The notes beneath the pieces were generated by a model. The model made no database searches. It worked only from the letters and a program-made list of their open reading frames with translations, and was not told the origin of the DNA. A stretch of DNA of 33,967 nt. It comes from Chloromonas sp. AAM2 (lineage: Eukaryota > Chlorophyta > Chlorophyceae > Chlamydomonadales > Chlamydomonadaceae). Location of the stretch: assembly GCA_004335635.1 (NCBI GenBank), contig QAXH01004096.1:238-34204 (forward strand), given 5' to 3'. How positions within the stretch are numbered: the stretch's first letter is position 1; each line of letters opens with the position of its first letter. Shown in pieces: positions 10,790-20,647 of this stretch. The position numbers and the translations under genes were made by a program.

Positions 10790-13700
10790 TCACGTGAGCG
10801 CCAGTGCTGTGCGCTGCTGTTGGCCCACTGGGCTGATGGTGAGGCTCATGTCGAGGTCGGGCCGCTCCTCGCCGTCCTCCTGGTCCTCCATGTGAATGCG
10901 CACCGCCCGACACTGGACAGGAGGAACATCACACAGGGCAAAGGTTGTGATACTGTGGGGCCTGAGATAGGATTGGACCCAGGGTGGAGAAACATCGTGA
11001 ACAAACAGTGGGGCTTGTCATAGGATTGGATTATGGTGTGGATGCACTGCCCATGAGTGTGTGTACACGCCAGGCTGCTTAAGACATGCAACACGCTGCA
11101 GGCGATGCACCACTTGTGAGAAAATACATGTATGGTTGAGGCGAACTGAGACTACCCGTGCCAAGCCGGCTCCCGGCTGTTCCACAAACACCGACATCAG
11201 CACTGCAAGTCCTCCTCGGCCCGAAGGCCACCTACAGCATGCACATCCACATGGCCTCCCCTTGCCCGGGATTCACCTGTATCTGCAGCCCTGGACCCCC
11301 TGAGAGCTCCTGCCTGTACGCCAACATGGTCTCCCGGAACGCCTCAAAATCCCTGCATTGGACGCAGGGAACGGCACAAGACCTGAGCTCACAACCATAT
11401 CTACGTATGGCCACCAGTGCATGTTCTATGACGGCCATAACAAGGGGATCTATAGTTGTATGCCATGCTATAACAAGCAGTTCCTCTGGTCTTGGCACCG
11501 GGGGGGCGACTGGTGCTCCTGACTGGTGCATATCTATATAGGAACGATGCAGAGCATGCGCCGTGACGGCCGTGACAGAGGGACAGCGGTCACGCGCCAT
11601 GCCATAAAAGACAATCCCTTGACCTTGGCACTGGAGACATCTGGTGCTGGGAGCCACAAGACAACGGATGCTGTGTGGATGACGCTAGTCAAGCACAAGC
11701 TTAACTAGGTTGTTCATCGCCTGTGCAGCTCACACAGTCATACCAGCGCTCCGGGTCCTGCACTCCCCTTGCCCTGGCCTCACCCAAAGGACAGCAGCAG
11801 GTCAAACACATCGCTCATGAGCTCGTCCCTCCGGTCGTTGAGCATGGCAAGAAACCGCTGCATGTCAAAGCCCTCCACGGCTGCACTCAGCCTCGACTCA
11901 ATGGCCGACTCAATCAGCTCGGTGTAGCGGGAGAAGATGTCGGTGTAGATGAGCTTGTTCTCATCGGAGTCCTGGCCACACGTCACGGGACAGCAGGACA
12001 AGCAGGTCAAAGCAGGGTGTGCACAGAATGCGGGTAGGCTGGGCCGTGCTCAGCCACACAAGGGTGAGCTACACGGCAGGACGGCAAAGCACAAGAGCAC
12101 AAGAACAAGAAGCACGAAAGAAAGACAAATCTAGGGCAGAACTTGTCAAGCCACAAGTTCCAACAAGCAGAAGAGTAGACAGGCCTGGACATGCTGCCAC
12201 ACAAGAGCAGTCCCCACAGCTCAGGGGTAAGCACTGCACATGGTGCCACTAGCTGAGCGCTAGTGCGATGGTTGGAAGGTGTTGTGCGCCGGTGTGCCGA
12301 GGGCGTGTGCTCGGATAGCTTGCAAACTGACATTCTGACTGGACACCTTGCACGCTCTCTATCCATGGCCTGCGGCGTCCCGGCACTGCATTTGCTTTGG
12401 TAGCATTGTGCACCTTTGACATTAAGCAACCCTTAACGTCCATGTTGACCTCTTTGGCTGAGCCGATGACATACAGCACACGGCACCTGTAGCACGGCTA
12501 AGCGCACACCTGCGTTTGACGGTATCTCCCACCCCTAGTTTTAACACACTTCAGTAATCCGGCCGGTCGGCTGTCTGACTCGGAGACGAGCGTTTTTGAG
12601 CTAGGTGTAGCCCAACAGCTTGCAATCTCTGTCCTCTGCACGAGCAGCTTCAGTTGCTGTGCCCATGACTGGTGTTGAGCAAGCAAGCATCGGCCTGGAG
12701 CTGCTGCTGAGTGTGTGGCAGCGGGCCAATGGTCAGCAGGCGGGCCCTGTCTCGCTTCGGGTGTGCACCCAACCGCCTGTCCATGCAGAAATGCGCGCAG
12801 CGCATGCCCTCTTGAGCGCATGCCCTTTGTCCCTGTGGTGCCTCTACTTGCTCTGAGGCAGGTGGTTGATTTCTGCCGCACCGCTCTGAGGCAGGTGCCA
12901 GACGCTGGCTGAATGCCAGAGAGCAAGTAGCGGAAGCAGGGGCAACACTGCTCAACAGGGCATGAGCTGCTTCCATCTCTGCATGGGCAGGCGGTTGGGT
13001 GCACAGCTGCAGCAGCACAGTGCCCACGTGCTGTTCCATGTTCTGCTGCAACATACTTCACAGCTGCTCCAGGCCAACCCGGTCATTCACCACCAGCCGC
13101 CACAGCATCTGCAGCTGCCCAGACTGGGCAAGCCAGTGACCCTGGCACTCACTCACACTCTCTTCAACGTGTTGTGCTGTTGACACTCCGATGACTCCCA
13201 GACATGCAGTGACTGTGCCACCTTGGCCCAGCTCTCCGTGCAACAATCGCCCATGCATGGCCATGCTTCAGCACCGCATTCTGTAGCTTTCTAATCCTGC
13301 ACATTACAGCTACACCACTGCATGTGTCTGCTGCTCCATACGCTGGAGAGCATCCCACTAACCTCAAAGTGTTTGCAGTTCTCCTGGCAGAACCGCTCCC
13401 GAATGTCTTCGAACTCCGGGTCCAAAAGAACATCTGTTTGCAAAGGCAGTCATGATCAACTGTAACAGTTGATGCGCACGTGCATGCGTTTCAGTGTCCA
13501 GCCTGCGAAAGTCTTGCCGCAGTGTGCCGTCTGGGCCTGCATGCATCTTGATGCTCAATTACACAAATGGCAGGTGAGTGCGTGGTGCCCAGGCATGTGG
13601 CTATGGGTGCGCATGTGCCAGGTTGAGCCACGGTTGAGCCCACACGGGTCATGGATGTGCAGCTGTCACTTGCACCTGGTGTGCGCTTGTCCCATGCAGC

Positions 13701-13961
13701 ACAACCTACCTGACAAGGCGCCCACTATCTGATCAAATCTGTTTGTTTCCTCGTCCAGCCCTTCGCCGTTGCTGATGATGTTGATTTCCTCGTCATCTTC
13801 CCCATCCTGCATGGAAAAGTGGTCAAAAGCCCTCATTGCATTGCCTTCGAGACCAATGGCTCAATCAAGCGACCAAAAAAGCAAACGCATACCATGAAGT
13901 CGCCATCGCCAATGTACAGCTCCTCTTCTTCGCTCTGGGGTGTTTGGTCTTGGGTGACCAT
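10790..13961 (-). CDS. ARL2BP: ARL2-binding protein (BART domain), ARL2BP-like
   Basis: Exons in coding order: 13961-13893, 13806-13710, 13433-13363, 11971-11784, 11352-11277, 10912-10790; 207 aa, all phases consistent. The protein starts acidic (residues about 1-45), then carries the BART domain: NRFDQIVGALSDVLLDPEFE, a linking stretch to HFEDSDENKLIYTDIFSRYT, then FDMQRFLAMLNDRR, DVFDLLLSFGDFEAFRETML and AYRQ. These match animal ARL2BP landmarks (EENKLIYTPIF, FNM, DIFDMLLTFTDF, YRAE). The C-terminal exon includes DLDMSLTISP, resembling the GLDLSS..VT tail of the family. Known family role: binds GTP-loaded ARL2/ARL3 small GTPases and acts at mitochondria, centrosome and cilia; in a flagellated alga a ciliary role is plausible but inferred. 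The frame is open upstream of the chosen ATG, so a longer N-terminus is possible. The 1391 bp intron 3 contains a large inverted repeat. Confidence 0.92.
12758..13010. repeat. Long imperfect inverted repeat (MITE-like) in ARL2BP intron 3
   Basis: Left-arm sequence GTGCACCCAACCGCCTGTCC and ATGCAGAAATG (from about 12760) is mirrored on the other strand near 12975-13005 as GTGCACCCAACCGCCTGCCC and ATGCAGAGATG. Pairing continues inward with gaps: CTACTTGCTCT near 12843 pairs with AGAGCAAGTAG near 12919. The arms are about 110-125 bp around a centre near 12885. A folded non-autonomous element or an inverted duplication is likely. Confidence 0.7.
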
Positions 13962-16601
13962 TTCAGGATCTCTACACCCTGCTCGCAGTTTCAGACCAGA
14001 CAGCAAAATGAAAAGCTGGTGCAGGGCATCAATGAAATAGCAACAGCGCCTTCAACAGAGGAAATGACCCTGGCAGTTCGCTTTCCCGCGGATTCTACCA
14101 GCTTTGGGAGTTGAGAGCCTGCTGCTCCTGTTATTGTGCGTAACGCGCGCTAAAGCTGAAGCGACAAGGGATGTAGACCCTTGCCTTGTTAACTTTAGCC
14201 ACAGCCGTTGGCACGCGCCTCCCACCTGAAGCCGCTGCGCATCCAACAACGCCGTATTATGCCGTCTGAATGTTGCTCCTCAGGCTCCTCAGGCAGCTTG
14301 GTACCGCGGCCAATTTTCCGTGGTTTTGAAGCTTGCACTGGCTTGCACGCAAGCCGAACTTTAACGGCCAATGTATAATGTGGCCAGGACTGAAAGCCGC
14401 GTTGCCAGGGCTTAACCTAGCGTGTTGCTGCCGGTCAGCTCTGGAATGGAGGCCTAGGACGTATTGGTCGTCGCAACAACGGACGTCACACTTTTCGCAG
14501 TGCGTTACACACGTAACGTCGTTTGCCACATGTGCCAAACGGGGCCTGTTAGTCAGATTACTGTGCATGTGTGGTCTGTGCTGCCATGCTCACTCAATGG
14601 GATATCCTGTTATAGTACCTCAACGGCGACGCAACATTGAACTTTGCCACCCTGTTTCACACTCTATCCATCATTCACCAGGTCTTACAGTTATTCTAAT
14701 GAAATCCGAGGGACATGCATTGAGCCTGAATACACACAGTAGATGCACAACCTGCCAACGGCTAGCCACTTCACCCTGCAACAAACAACACGCGCCTGAC
14801 ACACATCCTGAACACACATGCTTCAACCCGGAACACATCAAGTGAATATTGCAGGGCCAGGAGCAGCCAGGTTGCTGTGAAACAAGCCAATGCATCACAG
14901 ATGTGCGCAGGTTGCTGACAAACTGATGCGTCAAAAGGTGAGCCCACCTTTGCTTTACCTAGGCTATGTGTGTCTAAAACGTACACTACTCTGTACGGCA
15001 TCACAGCGTCCGTTGCTACAAAGCCAAACACTTGCGCCTCCAGGCCGACCTCAGGTATCAGGTATCAACCTGAGGTATCATCACTGCTAGAAAGGGTTAG
15101 CCTGCGGATCAGCTGTGAGCCACAGCCTCCAACTTAACAGGGGGCTCAAGGTCATTAATAACTGCTGCGTTGCGTGATATTTTCGCTGCATATAGACACG
15201 TTGGCCACGCAAAAGTGAGCGTCAAACACACTCAAACTGGCGCACACTAGGCATCCAGCGTGTCTGCCCTCTATCCCCAGCTCAGCACGCAAGACCTTGC
15301 ACCATGCAGTGTGTGAGCTAAGGCAAACAGGGGGCATGTGAGTTGGCATACCTGCCAGCCCCGCCCTAACCATGGCTAGTGTGCAGCATCGCGGCATGGC
15401 GTGACACCTGCAAACCGGGGAAAAGCCCTGGCTAACACGCGCCCTGCTGTGCCCTTGCACGTTGCAACAGGCCTCTGTGCTGCTTGCTGCCGACAGGAGC
15501 CTTGTATAAACTGATGTCGTCTGGCCATGACAGTGTTCAGCCAACGTGCTGTACCAGCGTCATTATGTGTGCACAGAAAGTGCGGCCACACACCCACAGC
15601 TCACACAATGGCGCGAAGTTGTACTGAACATTCTTCTGAGTACGCCTTGCTGCTGATGACCTAGGTGCTCTTGGCATCCGCAGTAGAAGGCACCGTTTGC
15701 CTGTATCCATGCATGTCCTAGCCGCCACCACCTTGCTGGTCTCGAACTGCTACTTGCGCCTCCAGCAGAATCTTTTGCCGATGCATAGGAGCATCTATCC
15801 GCGCCTCCTGGCTGGTTAACATGCAGGAGAGGCCTCGCGTGGTTCAGCGCCCGCAACTCAAGGCCTGTCCTGGCATGGCCCGGGCACCCGTGCTCAGCCC
15901 TGATTTACTCCCACCAGACCAAACAGACTGCAGCCAGGAAGCAGCAGGATGGATAGAATGAAATCACAGTTTGGTTTGCATGTTTTTTTTCTGTTTGGTC
16001 AGTACGACAGGCTGCTTACCTGCAGTTTTTGACTGAAACCGGCAGACATCGTAGACCGGTGCCGACATGTTGCACCGGTCTGTTCTAGGTGCTGACCAGG
16101 AATCGACAATCCAATCGGATTCCGATATGAACAAGCCGAAAAATCAGAATCCTGATAGAAGTTTTGTAAAGACTTTGGGAATCCCGGTGATTTTCACATG
16201 CCATTCTTGATGATAATCCAAAATCCCAATTAAATGTAAGAGCTATGCATGAGGATCCCAAAAGCAACCGGAATGAGACATTTCGGAAAAACAGAGATAG
16301 CGGAAAAGTCGTTGTCGAACCCTGTTTCCTAGAGCTGTTGCGCTTGCCACGGCCATGCCTGTTACCTTGCTATTGTTGTGCCTGCCGCTCGGTGCTTCTG
16401 CAATACCCTGCTTGCCTTAGGGTGTCCACAAGGCCATGCCTGCCCAGTCCTACAGCGCATTCCCAGTGGAAGCACAACCCGGGGTGCTTGTCCTAGCCGG
16501 GCGTCCAAACCAGTACACAGCAGTAGCCCATCCTAGTATTTTCTGTCGTCAGTGTCAGGTGGTCGACCCATGCAACCCAGAAGCAACCCTCGTCCAGCTA
16601 C
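13962..16601. other. Spacer between the ARL2BP start and the DUF155 gene end
   Basis: No gene supported. It should hold the ARL2BP promoter and 5' UTR (just above 13961) and the 3' UTR of the DUF155 gene (below 16602). It includes clustered AGGTATC repeats near 15046-15080, a 9 bp-stem hairpin at 16053-16081 and an AT-rich stretch around 16090-16260. No clear tRNA or other RNA gene was seen. Confidence 0.5.
16053..16081. repeat. Short perfect hairpin
   Basis: AGACCGGTG and its exact complement CACCGGTCT are separated by 11 bases. It lies downstream of the DUF155 gene stop codon, so it may form in that transcript's 3' UTR. No U-tract or known motif follows. Confidence 0.5.
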
Positions 16602-19600
16602 TCACCCTAGCAACTCGAACAACCCCACCACGACCTCCACCACGATCAGCCAGATGACAATCCACTCGAGCCGCACGCTGTGGTAGTTATTCTGAACAGC
16701 GTGGAGATCATGGCAAACATGGCAGCAAGTGAATGATCCACCTATCAGTGAGTGGGTGACCCACTTTGCAGACTTTGTTCATCACTGTTACAAAACAGAC
16801 AAGCGTATCAGTGCCTGAAGGCACAGCCACCCTGATCCCTGGCACTCCGCCTCAACAGCCCCCGCGCATCTGCCACCAGCCGACAAACAAAGGGAGCGCC
16901 AATCACTCCCCCTGCCTCCCGCACCTGGTGGTCTCTGAGCATGTCGAGCATCTCCTGCAGCACGCTGAAGCGGCTGTTGAGCAGCTCAACACGTGTGGGC
17001 AGCTCAAGGTACTCCTCAACCCTGGACACAGACAGGGAAAGGGAAACAGACACTTTATTATTTGTGGTGTTGGTTAGGTCGGTTGATTTGGTCGGCTGAC
17101 TGAGCCGGCTTCAAAATGCACCAGATCTCGTTGATGCAACCCCCCAAACAAACATGGCGTGTTCAAGGAGAAAAGAACAACAACTTCCCGCCACCCCCAC
17201 ACGGTCAGCTGTAAGCTTAGTCCGTTTCCAGTGCTCTTGCCAGACTTGCGCGCAGAAGGCAGGTGTGGAGGTTGCCACAACTAAGGCAGGCGCACAAGCA
17301 GACAGCTCCGTTCAGCACTACATCAGCCAGCTGAATGGTTGTAAACCCAAGGACCAGCCCCTCCAGGCCACAAACCGCCATCATCCAGGCACCACCTGCT
17401 TACCTAGTGTACAGGGTCTGGAACGAGTCCGGGGCGTGCCAGACCTGCTTACCTAGTGTACAGGGTCTGGAATGAGTCCGGGGCGTGCCAGACCTGCTTA
17501 CCTAGTGTACAGGGTCTGGAACGAGTCCGGGGCGTGCCAGACCTGCTTACCTAGTGTACAGGGTCTGGAACGAGTCCGGGGCGTGCCAGACCTGCTTACC
17601 TAGTGTACAGGGTCTGGAATGAGTCCGGGGCGTGCCAGACCTGCTTACCTAGTGTACAGGGTCTGGAATGAGTCCGGGGCGTGCCAGACCTGCTTACCTA
17701 GTGTACAGGGTCTGGAATGAGTCCGGGGNNNNNNNNNNNNNNNNNNNNNNNNNNNNNNNNNNNNNNNNNNNNNNNNNNNNNNNNNNNNNNNNNNNNNNNN
17801 NNNNNNNNNNNNNNNNNNNNNNNNNNNNNNNNNNNNNNNNNNNNNNNNNNNNNNNNNNNNNNNNNNNNNNNNNNNNNNNNNNNACCTGCTTACCTAGTGT
17901 ACAGGGTCTGGAACGAGTCCGGGGCGTGCCAGACCTGCTTACCTAGTGTACAGGGTCTGGAATGAGTCCGGGGCGTGCCAGAAGAACTCGGGTGTGTCCA
18001 GCACACTGCGCGGGAGGTAACAGAAAACAGTGCGCTGTCATCCCCATCAAACGCCGCGTGAAAAACCAGCCATTATATCTTAGTGACTTTGCCAGCCGGG
18101 TCTGCGATTTCCAGCGTCCATGCGGATTGTGCCTCATCCAATGAATTGTGCCTAGCTGACGTGTGGGCCCAAAGCCACTTCCAGGCCACATGGTGGATGG
18201 ACCGGGCCTGAACCACGATAGTCCGGGCCTGAACCACTGCTTTGATTGCAGCAACACCGGTGAAAGCAGCAGAAGGCAACTGTGGCAAGTCCGTGGCAGA
18301 GGCCGAGGCAAGACCCCAGCAGGTTTGCCTCTAGCTGCCGCTTGTGCACACCTACCGACTGCATCCGCATGCGCTTTTTGTTGGAAGGCCATGCTGCGTC
18401 CATCAATTTCCATCGGCACCGACCAGTTATGCCGTGCTTGTCCACATGAGACGCGTGAATGGTGTGACAGGGATGACTGAGGGTCTGTATGCAGCGGATT
18501 CTACCTCTGCCAGTGTGCATGTTCTCCCCCCTTTTCCCTTCAAGCACCTGCTGAGCAGATTGACGGCGCTCTTTTGCAAGAACACCTTTCCAATGAGCTT
18601 GGCGATGTCCACACTGCTGATGTTGACCTCGCCCGACTCTGCCAACCGTTCCGGCAGATTCTTCGTCTCCAACACAATGTCCACCACCCGCTTCTCGTAC
18701 ACGCTCAGCTTGGTGCTCTGAGCCAGGGCGTACGAGATGGCCAGCTTCATCTTATGATCCTGCGGTACCGTGGGTTGAACCATGAGAAGCTATGTAATGA
18801 TGATGATGAATGAACTTATGATCCTATGGCCGTGAGAAAGAAGAGACAATATTTTATGGGAGACTGAGAGTAGCTTGCAATTGAGACCGAGCTGTTTGTC
18901 ATTGCAGCTAGCCATCAAGAAGCCACGGCTGACAATTGATCACATTGGCAAGCTCAACATTAGATACCCTCCCTGAGAGACACGCGAGCGCTTATCCTCC
19001 AAAACCGGCACCATCAAATGGGCCCGTCCACCCCGCATCAACCAAAGGCTTCCATTGGGTGGCATGCCTGCAGCAGCCGCAGCCCCCACCCACCCAACCC
19101 AAGTCCCTGCTCCAGTGCGCACCTGTGCAAAGCGCTTATGCAGCGTGACGGTGTCGTTCTGCACGTGCGGCTTCTCTGTGATGGCTGCACAGGATCAAGC
19201 ACAAGCAGCACCCCATGTGACGCATGCAAGTCGAAACCCATCCAATCCTGAGAACAAGTCAGAGGGCTACTGCGCAGCAATCCGAGACCGACAGTGCAGT
19301 CAGTGATTTGATCCATCCCGGTGCTGGCCACTGACTGGCCGACGTACCGTACCTCCCCGAAATCACCGCGAGCTAATTAATTAACAATGTCCTCTCGCGG
19401 TCAAAACGCGGTTCGTTTATTAATCCTCTGAGCCTCGCTCGCGGTAGCCTCGCGGTGTGAAATTAATGATTTGCCGAGTCTCGCGGTCTTGCCGGGCTCG
19501 CTCAACCGGAACCAGAACGGGCGATGATTAGCAGCAGCAGCGGAGAGGAGGACAGCGCTGGGTCGGAGGGCAGCAGGAGTGAGGAGGAGGAGGCAGCAGC

Positions 19601-20610
19601 AGGGGTCAGCAGCGGGGCGGAGGATGCAAGCAGTGGGGAGGAGGGTGCAAGCAGCGGGAAGGCAGGTCCCTCAACCCGCGGCACACGCGTTGCTCGTTGT
19701 AAACCGTTCCAGCTGCCCACATACCGGTACCAATACCCTGCAGGAGATGGTGCCTATTGATGACCCAGATCAGCTAGACCTGCTCAGCCACAAATGTCAG
19801 GGCTGCAGCAAGGTAGTCTGGGAGTATGACTGGCAGTAGACTTGCGGCCACGCGCTCTGGCATTACGCGCTCTGGCATTAAGACGTGGACACGTTTGTGA
19901 ATCAGATATTCTCTGACATTGGCAGCCTGTTACAGGTGCATGGACACCATTGGTTTAGTGACACTGGCAGCAGGCTTGCAACTGTGCTGTAATGCCTGAA
20001 CTGAGCCTGTGGTTGATGGTCTCGCGCTTGGCCCCTCGCGGTTTTATATTAATTCTAAAAAAAAGCCTCGCGGTAGCCTCGCGGTGCAAAAATAAGTAAA
20101 AAAATCAGCCTCGCGGTGCCTCGCGGATCCATTTTATTAATTGTTTTTGTCAGCCTCGCGGTGATTTCGGGGAGGTACGGTATCCTGAAGTAGAGTGTGT
20201 TCACCCCTAGTGCGCAGCCCAGCTGCGGCCTGTCTGGAGCTGCAATCGCCTGGCATCGACCACTCACTGAAGTTATACTGGAATTCGTCCGTTTCCACTT
20301 CCCTGCACAGTAAACAGACAGTGTCAGGGTGTGAAGTCACTGTGAAGCACCCGGTGAGTAAAGGAGACTCTTCATGAGAATGTAACTTAACAAGAGGACT
20401 TCACCTGTGGCACCTAAATCAAGGTCAAGTTACTAAACTGACGAACTAAACACGCCAGAAGCACAAGGCCTGCACCTGGACATCAGAACGACGATAAATA
20501 CCTCTTGCTCCCGTGTTGGATATCTGACCCTGTGAATCCAAGCACCGGCCTGAGCGAAGAGGAGATGACACCACTAACGCTGCACCCTGCTGTCTGTCTG
20601 CCTGCCTGCC

Positions 20611-20647
<37 letters not shown>

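Noticed and set aside
12498..13061. 187-codon minus-strand frame inside ARL2BP intron 3
   Set aside because: It spans the inverted repeat, so similar peptides appear on both strands; no family similarity, and it lies between two firm ARL2BP exons.
17394..17981. CRISPR array
   Set aside because: The units are contiguous 49 bp tandem copies without unique spacers, in a eukaryotic intron, and they contain exon sequence.
19524..19760. Acidic Ser/Glu-rich frame inside the TIR element as a host gene
   Set aside because: It lies wholly inside the transposon, is short and low complexity, and has no partner exons. It is better read as a remnant of element sequence.
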